Assembly (NCBI GenBank): GCA_002402945.1 | Contig: DHGV01000039.1 | Coordinates: forward strand, 9,875 to 20,306 | Source: Pelotomaculum sp. UBA4789 | GTDB taxonomy: Bacteria; Bacillota; Desulfotomaculia; Desulfotomaculales; Pelotomaculaceae | DNA: 10,432 nucleotides | Direction: 5' to 3' | Shown here: positions 1 to 5,334 of the stretch, piece by piece | Layout: every line of letters starts with the position of its first letter | How positions within the stretch are numbered: the first letter of the stretch is position 1 | Notes under the pieces: generated by a model | What the model was told of the DNA's origin: nothing | Databases searched by the model: none | Seen by the model: the letters and a program-made list of their open reading frames with translations, nothing else | Made by a program: the position numbers and the translations under genes

Positions 1-635
1 AATGAATTGATTATTAAAATGCCCACCCATTGAATTGATATCGTTACAATAACCGCAGTGACGATACAAAACAGCGTCTCCACGACACGAACATTAATGC
101 CCCTGCTGCGGGCCAGTGTCTGGTTAATACTGACCAGCAACAGTTTATTAAACATCGTTCCCCAGAGCAGCAGGATTATGATAAATGCTGCCACCAGCAG
201 GTACATTTCTTTGGGGGTGATGCTTAGTATATCACCGATCAGGTACATGGAATATTTGGCAAAGCCTCCGCCCCGTGAAAGTATTACGATCCCCAATGCC
301 ACCATTGAAGCCGAAACTGCGCCGATAACAGTATCTGTTGATGCTGTTGAATGATATTTCAACATGGATATGGCTATTGCCAGAAGGAAAGAAAATATTA
401 CCATGACCCACAAGGGGTCCCGGAAACCCAGGAGAATCCCGATAGCTATGCCGGTCAGGGCGGAATGTCCGATCGTGTCGGAGTAAAAAGCCATTTTGTT
501 GTTAACAATCATTGTGCCCATGACGGCAAACATTGGTCCTACCAGCAGGACAGCCATCAGGGCATTTTTCATGAAAACATGATGTGCCCAGGCAAACGGC
601 AAGAGACGGTCAATTAAAACATACAATGTTTCCAT
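1..635 (-). CDS. znuB: Metal (probably zinc) ABC transporter permease, ZnuB family, 3' end cut by window edge
   Basis: This is the membrane channel subunit of a metal-uptake ABC transporter of the ABC-3 (ZnuB/TroC/MntB) family. Only the first 211 residues are inside the window; family members are usually about 260-290 residues, so roughly 50-70 are missing at the left edge. The reading frame stays open to base 1. It is very hydrophobic, with likely membrane segments near residues 24-45, 58-92, 103-119, 144-162 and 183-211. Family hallmarks are visible: SDTIGHSALTG at 52-62, YLIGDILSIT at 131-140, and VGILIINS at the edge, which matches the start of the family's conserved final segments. The ATG shares an ATGA overlap with the stop of the ATPase gene (633-637), and an AAAGGGG ribosome site lies about ten bases upstream, so the two genes are translationally coupled. 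Zinc is inferred from the partner binding protein rather than from this protein. Confidence 0.93.
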   Translation of the reverse strand, partial: METLYVLIDRLLPFAWAHHVFMKNALMAVLLVGPMFAVMGTMIVNNKMAFYSDTIGHSALTGIAIGILLGFRDPLWVMVIFSFLLAIAISMLKYHSTASTDTVIGAVSASMVALGIVILSRGGGFAKYSMYLIGDILSITPKEMYLLVAAFIIILLLWGTMFNKLLLVSINQTLARSRGINVRVVETLFCIVTAVIVTISIQWVGILIINS

Positions 636-1453
636 CAGGCGCTTACCCCTTTACTGTCACGATCAGCTGCAGCTATATGATATTTACCAAGGCTCTCCTT
701 GTAAATAGAGCCGTAGGTCCTGAGTATTATTTCATTAGTGAAAACTTCTTCGGGAGTCCCTTCACACAGCAAAGTATGGTCCAGAAAAACTACCCTGTCA
801 GCGTGCCTTGATACCAGCGACAAGTCGTGTGAAACCAGAATAATAGACAGATCATAATGCTGGCGAAGGTTGGAAACCATATTATAAAAAAGTTCCCGGC
901 CATGAGGATCAACACCTGATACCGGTTCATCCATGAGCAGCAGATCCGGACAGGGCTCAAGCGCCTGGGCCAGGAGCACCCTTTGCAGTTCACCGCCGGA
1001 TAGATCCCCCAGGCGCCTTTCTAACAGATGGTCGGCCTTGGTTACTGACAAACTGGCAGCGGCATGATCGCGTTGCCGTCGTGAATGCCCCCAAAATGCT
1101 GGCCGTCGAGACGTCCCAGCTGAAAATAGATCCAGGACACTGATCGGTGCACCGGGATCATATTCGAGTTTTTGCGGGACATAGCCCACCATCGGTTTCC
1201 TTGTATGGCAATCCTTTGTATCCAAAAACTTCAAAGTGCCGGTATGTGGTACCTCGCCCAGAATTGCCTTCAGCAATGTTGTTTTGCCAGCCCCGTTTGG
1301 CCCAACCAGCGCGGTCAGTTCTCCGCAGTGGATATGTAGATTGATGTCCCTGAGGATTTCTGTTTTGCCTATGGTAACTCCAAATGATTCGAGCTTTGTA
1401 CAGCACAGGCCGCAAGCTTTTGATTGTGTTTTTTGAATTGTCCTGTTAGCCAT
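635..1453 (-). CDS. znuC: Metal (probably zinc) ABC transporter ATP-binding protein, ZnuC family
   Basis: This cytoplasmic ATPase powers metal import through the adjacent permease. All ABC motifs are intact over 272 residues: Walker A GPNGAGKTT at 51-59, Q-loop Gln94 in GYVPQ, signature LSGGE at 151-155, Walker B LLLMDEP at 171-177, D-loop SGVD at 179-182, and switch His209 in SHD. An N-terminal extension before the ABC fold carries a Cys cluster (Cys14, Cys17, Cys18), with His40, His42 and Cys43 a little further on. This cluster is not part of the standard fold and could bind metal, which is an inference. The ATG at 1453 lies inside the end of the binding-protein gene, giving an 8-base overlap (1446-1453), and the stop overlaps the permease start, so binding protein, ATPase and permease form one tightly coupled unit. 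The ZnuC rather than MntB/SitB label rests on the binding protein's ligands. Confidence 0.93.
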   Translation of the reverse strand: MANRTIQKTQSKACGLCCTKLESFGVTIGKTEILRDINLHIHCGELTALVGPNGAGKTTLLKAILGEVPHTGTLKFLDTKDCHTRKPMVGYVPQKLEYDPGAPISVLDLFSAGTSRRPAFWGHSRRQRDHAAASLSVTKADHLLERRLGDLSGGELQRVLLAQALEPCPDLLLMDEPVSGVDPHGRELFYNMVSNLRQHYDLSIILVSHDLSLVSRHADRVVFLDHTLLCEGTPEEVFTNEIILRTYGSIYKESLGKYHIAAADRDSKGVSA

Positions 1454-2366
1454 CTTGATTCAAAGCCTCTTGTAACGTCCTCATATTGTTTTCCATTATT
1501 TTTAAATAAGCGTCAGGCTCCAGCGGTCCTGTAACTGCAGGGTCTAAAACATAAACTTTTGTTCCGGTTTCCAGGGCAATAGTTTCAGCGGATCTTGCCG
1601 GGTACTGCGGTTCAGTGAACAGGACCTTTGTGCCGGTGTCTTCTATAATATTTATAGTTTCAGCCAGTTCAGCCGCACTGGGTTCAGAACCTGGCTCACG
1701 TTCAATAACAGCGGTTATATGCAGATCAAATTCCTGCGCAAAATATGGAAACGCTTCATGGAAAGTTACGATCTCCTTATTGTTTGTACTGTCAACCACC
1801 TGATGCATTCTGCCGCGAAGATCCTCCAGCTTTGCCACGTAAGCTTCAGTATTGGAGGCATATTGTACAGCATGGCCCGGGTCAAGCACGGCAAGCTGTT
1901 CTCCAATATTTTTCACCTGCTGGATTGTGTTTGTAATGCTGACCCATACATGAGGATTGTAATCATTCTCTCCGCTTTTGATCAGTGATATTCCTCTGCT
2001 TGCATCTACGATCTGAAGATCCGGCAGCTGGCTGCTGATCTTATCTGTAAAGGATTCCATCCCCGCCCCGTTAATTATTAATATATCGGCTTCATTCATT
2101 TTTTTTAAATCGTCCGGGGTCAGCTGGTAATCATGCAAACAGCCAGCAGCCAACGGAGCAATATTAACCAGCTTAACACCGGGGATATCCTTTGTGACAT
2201 TCAAGGCCTCGATGTATATGGGGTAAAAGGTCGTGTCAATAAGAATTGAGGTGTCAGTATTTACCAGTCCGCCTTTCATGCCGGTTTGGCTGCTGCAGGC
2301 GAACAGGAGACAGAGACAAACTATAAGCAAAAGAAATATATATGATGTCTTCTTGTTCTTACCCAT
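1446..2366 (-). CDS. znuA: Metal (probably zinc) ABC transporter substrate-binding lipoprotein, ZnuA/TroA family
   Basis: This lipid-anchored protein captures the metal ion outside the membrane and delivers it to the permease (cluster A-I solute-binding protein). The N-terminus is a lipoprotein signal: KNKK, a hydrophobic stretch at 8-22, then LFAC with Cys24 as the likely lipidated residue. Expected metal ligands are visible: His78 (GCLHDYQLTP), His139 (NPHVWVS), His203 (TFHEAFPYF), and an acidic fourth candidate, Glu252 (FTEPQ) or Asp275 (LDP). In known relatives, His at the third position is typical of zinc binders (ZnuA, AdcA, TroA), while Mn-type PsaA/MntC have Glu there; this favours zinc. 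The His/Asp-rich loop of many ZnuA proteins is absent. Length (306) is normal. The ATG has a strong GGGAGGAA ribosome site (2376-2383), nine bases upstream. The gene starts 34 bases after the Fur-family regulator and overlaps the ATPase by 8 bases. Confidence 0.93.
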   Translation of the reverse strand: MGKNKKTSYIFLLLIVCLCLLFACSSQTGMKGGLVNTDTSILIDTTFYPIYIEALNVTKDIPGVKLVNIAPLAAGCLHDYQLTPDDLKKMNEADILIINGAGMESFTDKISSQLPDLQIVDASRGISLIKSGENDYNPHVWVSITNTIQQVKNIGEQLAVLDPGHAVQYASNTEAYVAKLEDLRGRMHQVVDSTNNKEIVTFHEAFPYFAQEFDLHITAVIEREPGSEPSAAELAETINIIEDTGTKVLFTEPQYPARSAETIALETGTKVYVLDPAVTGPLEPDAYLKIMENNMRTLQEALNQDG

Positions 2367-2375
2367 GGAAAACTA

Positions 2376-2383
2376 TTCCTCCC
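2376..2383 (-). promoter_or_regulatory. Ribosome binding site of the metal-binding lipoprotein gene
   Basis: The minus strand reads GGGAGGAA, nine bases before the ATG at 2366. It is a near-consensus Shine-Dalgarno site in the short gap after the regulator's stop. It suggests the lipoprotein is translated independently of the upstream regulator, in line with the higher level expected for a binding protein. Confidence 0.75.
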
Positions 2384-2400
2384 ATAAAAAGATATTTTTA

Positions 2401-2823
2401 TTATAAAGAAATGCTGCATTGCGGGCAGTAGCCATATATTTCAAAAGCATGTCCAACGATCTTATATCCCTGATCTTTTAAAGCATCCATGTGTTTTTCC
2501 AGCATACATTTTTCCAGACATGTTGCCTCACCACAACCAAGACAGATTAAATGGTGGTGATGCCGTTTCAGTATTTCAAACCTGCTTGTCTCGCTGTTCT
2601 TTAAGTTGATTTGGATTACACAGCCTATTTCAGAGAGAAGATTTAGATTGCGGTAAACAGTATCAAGGCCGACATCCGGGAAATTGAGCCGGACAGTATC
2701 CAGCACCTCCTTTGCTGTTGGAGGCCTTTCTGCGAGCAGCATAGCATCAATTATCGCCCTTCGCTGCGGTGTGATTTTGAACCCTTTTCCCTTTATTTGC
2801 TGTATTATTTCTGATTGTTTCAA
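2401..2823 (-). CDS. Fur/Zur-family metal-responsive transcriptional repressor
   Basis: This is a 140-residue Ferric-uptake-regulator family protein that presumably represses its own operon when its metal is plentiful. The N-terminal winged-helix domain spans about 1-85, with KITPQRRAI at 16-24 and the recognition helix DVGLDTVYRNLNLL at 50-63. The C-terminal dimerisation and metal domain has HHHHLICLGC at 88-97, then Cys102 and Cys106, and ends with CPQC at 133-136. The Cys94/Cys97/Cys133/Cys136 set is the usual structural zinc site. The start must be TTG at 2823: GGAGG lies four bases upstream, an in-frame stop lies a little further back, and the next Met is residue 28, inside the DNA-binding domain. 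It is first in a unit with a zinc-type transporter, so Zur is the best functional guess. Fur, Mur and PerR cannot be excluded from sequence alone, and no gene symbol is assigned. Confidence 0.93.
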   Translation of the reverse strand: MKQSEIIQQIKGKGFKITPQRRAIIDAMLLAERPPTAKEVLDTVRLNFPDVGLDTVYRNLNLLSEIGCVIQINLKNSETSRFEILKRHHHHLICLGCGEATCLEKCMLEKHMDALKDQGYKIVGHAFEIYGYCPQCSISL

Positions 2824-2827
2824 GGCG

Positions 2828-2832
2828 CCTCC
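2828..2832 (-). promoter_or_regulatory. Ribosome binding site supporting the TTG start of the Fur-family gene
   Basis: The minus strand has GGAGG only four bases before the TTG at 2823. Spacing is short, but no ATG or GTG is in a usable position and the frame upstream is closed by a TAA. The site therefore fixes the TTG as the start. It lies directly downstream of the leader palindrome, so a bound repressor or a folded leader could affect ribosome access. Confidence 0.6.
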
Positions 2833-2835
2833 AAT

Positions 2836-2849
2836 TAATAATATTATTA
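2836..2849. promoter_or_regulatory. Candidate operator, leader palindrome of the Fur-family operon
   Basis: TAATAATATTATTA is a perfect 14-base palindrome in the short leader between the predicted transcription start and the ribosome site. Its centre is 19 bases from the centre of the palindrome over the -10 box, close to two helical turns, so both would face the same side of the DNA. The position fits a second repressor site. AT-rich sequence makes palindromes easier by chance, so binding is inferred. Confidence 0.5.
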
Positions 2850-2853
2850 TTTA

Positions 2854-2869
2854 GTAATATTAATATTAC
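2854..2869. promoter_or_regulatory. Candidate Fur/Zur-type operator overlapping the -10 box
   Basis: GTAATATTAATATTAC is a perfect 16-base palindrome that contains the predicted -10 hexamer. A repressor bound here would block RNA polymerase, as expected for metal-loaded Fur-family proteins controlling their own operon. It resembles the AT-rich TAAT...ATTA style of Fur-family boxes, but the symmetry is even (8+8), not the 7-1-7 of classic boxes, so the match to Zur is not decisive. Confidence 0.6.
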
Positions 2870-2891
2870 AGTTTTCTTAAAAATATGTCAA
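2863..2891 (-). promoter_or_regulatory. Sigma-A type promoter of the regulator and metal transporter operon
   Basis: On the minus strand a perfect -35 TTGACA (2886-2891) is followed by a 17-base spacer and -10 TAATAT (2863-2868). Transcription should begin near 2856, giving a leader of about 33 bases before the TTG of the regulator. The -10 box lies inside a 16-base palindrome, so the promoter appears built for repression. The -35 box begins five bases after the T-run of the preceding terminator. Confidence 0.78.
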
Positions 2892-2895
2892 ATTT

Positions 2896-2921
2896 AAAAA
2901 CCGGCACTTTCAGCCGGTTTT
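2896..2921 (-). terminator. Rho-independent terminator after the glycosyltransferase gene
   Basis: On the minus strand AAAACCGGC pairs with GCCGGTTTT around a seven-base loop (2906-2912), a nine-pair stem with a GC core, followed by a T-run that continues into an AT-rich stretch. It lies about 40 bases past the glycosyltransferase stop and separates that unit from the metal-transport operon. Confidence 0.85.
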
Positions 2922-2962
2922 CTGAAATTGAATATATATAATAAATTTATAGATGCATTTTA

Positions 2963-4132
2963 TTAGTCTTCCAATAAACTAAGGTAGCAGTTTAACAACA
3001 AAGCAGTGCAATTTGCAGAATTAAACCTTTCGGCATTCTTTGCGGCATTTTTACTCATATCCATTCTCAGGGCTTCGTTTTTTAGTAAATAAACAATTCT
3101 GCCAGCAAAATGTTTCTGGTCTAAATCCGTGAGATAGCCGTCATCACCGTCTTCAACCATTTCTTTAGCACCCAATGCGCTGACCGCTACAACAGGCAGT
3201 CCGGCAGCTTTCGCTTCGACAATTACGAGCCCCTGTGTCTCAGTCACAGAAGGAAAAACAAACAAATGAGAGCCGGCATAACAGTTGATTACGTCTGCTG
3301 GCGCCAAATTTCCCGTAAATATTACACTATCTTTCAAACCCAGTTCAGCGGTCTTTTTTTTAAGTTCTTCCTCTTCGGGGCCTCTTCCCACTATGACGAG
3401 GACTGTGTCGTCTACCTCGCTTCTTATAAGTTTAAAACTTTCAAGCAGAAAAGGAATGTTTTTTTCCTGTCCCAACCTGCCCACAAAGAGCAAAACTTTA
3501 CTGTCCGGTGAAACATTGAACTGCTCCTGCAGCCATTTAATATCTCCTTTTTTATATTCAGCAGTATTTATGCCTGAAGGGACTATTTCTAAAGGGGTCT
3601 TTACGCCAATTTCATGCAGGTAACCGGCTATGATACCGGTTGGCACTGTTACCAGGTCACACATATTACAAAAATTACGACTGACCTTCTGAGCAAGATC
3701 TTTTGATACTGACTGCGCAAGATGAGCAATGTCTTTTGAGGTTGACTGCGTAAAGGGGACATAGTGTACGTATTGTTCAATCATGGTGTGGTAAGTGAAC
3801 ACCAGCGGCACACCCATTTTCCTGGCATACCTTGCTCCCAGGCGCCCCAATAAAAAGGGGGAATGTACATGGATTAGGTCAAGATCAAGCTTCTTGATGG
3901 TTGGTCTGAATTTCAGTGAAAACGGCAAAGCGAGAGTAAAATCACGATTGGTGGGTGAAGGTATGGATGCAAAACGGAATACCCTGGTTTCCTGATCGTA
4001 ATTATTATATTTTGGAGCGAAAATATAAACAGCATGTCCCATTCTTGTAAGCTCTTCAGTAAATGTTTGAATGGATCTCACAACGCCGCTTGTATAAGGT
4101 AAATAACTGTCTGTAAATATTCCTATTTTCAA
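2963..4132 (-). CDS. GT4-family glycosyltransferase, possibly a diacylglycerol glycosyltransferase
   Basis: This is a cytoplasmic or membrane-associated retaining glycosyltransferase with the two-domain GT-B fold, transferring a sugar from a nucleotide donor. The N-terminal domain opens with IGIFTDSYLPYTSGVVRSI, containing the glycine-rich loop, followed by DLIHVHSPFLLGRLGARYA and FTYHTMIEQYVHYVP. These segments resemble the subgroup that glucosylates diacylglycerol to make membrane glycolipids, but the acceptor is an inference. The C-terminal donor-binding domain has LLFVGRLGQEKN and the EX7E motif, Glu298 and Glu306 in ETQGLVIVE. Length (389) is normal and no transmembrane helix is visible. 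The start is TTG at 4132: TAA lies immediately upstream in frame and GGAGGA (4139-4144) is six bases away. The gene follows the HAD gene by 62 bases with no convincing terminator between, and ends before a strong one. A cell-wall or other lipid acceptor remains possible. Confidence 0.88.
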   Translation of the reverse strand: MKIGIFTDSYLPYTSGVVRSIQTFTEELTRMGHAVYIFAPKYNNYDQETRVFRFASIPSPTNRDFTLALPFSLKFRPTIKKLDLDLIHVHSPFLLGRLGARYARKMGVPLVFTYHTMIEQYVHYVPFTQSTSKDIAHLAQSVSKDLAQKVSRNFCNMCDLVTVPTGIIAGYLHEIGVKTPLEIVPSGINTAEYKKGDIKWLQEQFNVSPDSKVLLFVGRLGQEKNIPFLLESFKLIRSEVDDTVLVIVGRGPEEEELKKKTAELGLKDSVIFTGNLAPADVINCYAGSHLFVFPSVTETQGLVIVEAKAAGLPVVAVSALGAKEMVEDGDDGYLTDLDQKHFAGRIVYLLKNEALRMDMSKNAAKNAERFNSANCTALLLNCYLSLLED

Positions 4133-4138
4133 TTAGTA

Positions 4139-4144
4139 TCCTCC
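4139..4144 (-). promoter_or_regulatory. Ribosome binding site fixing the TTG start of the glycosyltransferase
   Basis: GGAGGA on the minus strand lies six bases before TTG at 4132. An in-frame TAA directly precedes the TTG, so no longer version of the protein is possible, and this site explains how the TTG is used. Confidence 0.75.
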
Positions 4145-4194
4145 AACGCCGGCTCTGCGGTTTTTTATTAGAAACGTTCATTCCAAATATCTCA

Positions 4195-4665
4195 TTATTC
4201 CCTGAGAGTGGCAACCAGCCTTTTAGGATTCAAAAATAAATCTAATCCGGTTATAATGTCATTTACAACCAAATCCGCAGCCATTAGTGCTCTTACTGAA
4301 CTTCCTTCTGGACCAGTTACAAGTATTCCCAATGCCGCTTTTTCAAGCATCAGCACATCGTTATTACCGTTTCCAATTGCCGCTGTTTCCTGTGGCCCAA
4401 GGCCTTCTATAAACTTTAGTTTTTCATATGAACCAAGCTTTTCAGTAAGCACTGCCAATTTGCATTTTATAGAAGAACAAGATGATAAAACAGTGCCGAA
4501 TGTGTCTGCTGTAATTATATATACATCCAGAATTTCTGATATGGAATTTAATTTATTCTGGACGCCGCTTAAAAGTACTCCATCGAGAGCGATAGTGCCA
4601 TTGAAATCAAGCATGATATTTTTTAGAGTTAGCTTCTCCCTGCCCGGGATATCTAAAGATATCAT
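4195..4665 (-). CDS. Small HAD-superfamily protein, soluble P-type-ATPase-like phosphatase (COG4087-like)
   Basis: This 156-residue protein has the minimal HAD phosphohydrolase core without a cap domain and resembles the family often labelled soluble P-type ATPase. Motif I is LDFNGT at 19-24, with nucleophile Asp20; the second Asp of the usual DxD is Asn22. Motif II is Thr52 in ITAD, a Lys at 82 or 84 is the probable motif III residue, and motif IV is GNGNND at 98-103, ending in Asp103. The Asn at motif I position +2 is also unusual for a phosphatase but common among P-type ATPases (DKTGT has Thr there) and in this family as I recall it. The end, LDLFLNPKRLVATLRE, is also characteristic. Its ATG forms an ATGA overlap with the stop of the FmdE-family gene, and GGAG lies about ten bases upstream, so the two are translationally coupled. 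The substrate is unknown. Confidence 0.82.
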   Translation of the reverse strand: MISLDIPGREKLTLKNIMLDFNGTIALDGVLLSGVQNKLNSISEILDVYIITADTFGTVLSSCSSIKCKLAVLTEKLGSYEKLKFIEGLGPQETAAIGNGNNDVLMLEKAALGILVTGPEGSSVRALMAADLVVNDIITGLDLFLNPKRLVATLRE

Positions 4666-5270
4666 CTGCCGCTTTCTCCTTCACAGGGCATGCATACTAC
4701 CCTGCCATTTTTAATCCTGGCTCTGGGTTCCATTACCCCCTCCCCGCATTCGCTGCACTGCAAGGTCTGATATATTGACGCTGTTTCAGGAACTTCCAAT
4801 ACTGTTTTTTTTATGTCGAATACTTCAGGCCCCGCGCTCAGGATACTGTTGATTCTTTTCTTAAGAGCTTCCTGGTAATGAGCCTTATCCTGTTGAGAGG
4901 CAGAAACTGAAGTGGCGCGTTCTTTAATGGCTTTAAAATCCGGATCAAAGGTTGAACCATATCTCACGGCCACCCTGACTGCGTTATTGTCCTTGCGCCT
5001 GACTATCGTGTATACAGTCTTGCCAAGATCCCTGAAGAAAAGGTTGCCCTTACCAAAGGTGCAGCCTGTGAGCATCTGCAACGCATCGACACCGCATGCA
5101 TTGTTCTCAACAACAGCAACCAGTTCCTCATCAACAGAGCGATCGCATCCCAATGCATCCAGCGCCAGCTCAGCTGCCCGAAAGCCCATTGCCAGCCCCG
5201 GGCACGCATGTCCGTGAAAATCTACTGTTTTTTCCCAGAGAGTTTTTTTATCACACATATTATTAACCAT
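4662..5270 (-). CDS. FmdE-family protein with C-terminal zinc finger
   Basis: The N-terminal domain (about 10-145) matches the FmdE family, named after a gene of the molybdenum formylmethanofuran dehydrogenase operon of methanogens but widespread in anaerobic bacteria with no settled function. Key motifs are DFHGHACPGL at 17-26, with His19, His21 and Cys23, and ENNACGVDALQMLTGCTFGKGN at 55-76 (Cys59, Cys70). These cluster as candidate metal or cofactor ligands. The C-terminal part (about 168-202) is a short treble-clef-like zinc finger with Cys172, Cys175, Cys193 and Cys196. No formylmethanofuran dehydrogenase subunit is present here, so the methanogen role should not be transferred. The ATG at 5270 is preceded by GGTGG six bases upstream; a second ATG, residue 5, is possible. 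It lies 64 bases after phosphofructokinase and overlaps the HAD gene by four bases. Confidence 0.88.
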   Translation of the reverse strand: MVNNMCDKKTLWEKTVDFHGHACPGLAMGFRAAELALDALGCDRSVDEELVAVVENNACGVDALQMLTGCTFGKGNLFFRDLGKTVYTIVRRKDNNAVRVAVRYGSTFDPDFKAIKERATSVSASQQDKAHYQEALKKRINSILSAGPEVFDIKKTVLEVPETASIYQTLQCSECGEGVMEPRARIKNGRVVCMPCEGESGR

Positions 5271-5334
5271 TTTATACCACCAATCTATCCTGACTTTAAG
5301 CTCTAAATAATGTCACCCGAGCGGACTGTGAGTT

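Noticed and set aside
58..617. Plus-strand open frames near the left end
   Set aside because: The minus strand there encodes a clear ZnuB-type permease that remains open to the window edge; the plus-strand peptides look like shadows.
4133..4194. Possible terminator between the HAD and glycosyltransferase genes, from a GC-rich patch beside a T-run
   Set aside because: The GC patch does not form a good stem on the minus strand, and the T-run lies on the plus-strand side, so it would not terminate minus-strand transcripts.
4208..4714. Plus-strand open frame of 168 codons across the HAD gene
   Set aside because: It is antisense to the HAD gene and the end of the FmdE-family gene, whose motifs are clear; it has no recognisable motif and no good ribosome site.
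5271..5334. Promoter or terminator between phosphofructokinase and the FmdE-family gene
   Set aside because: GTGACA resembles a -35 box but no -10 box lies at 16-18 bases, and the possible TCAC/GTGA stem is short and lacks a T-run.
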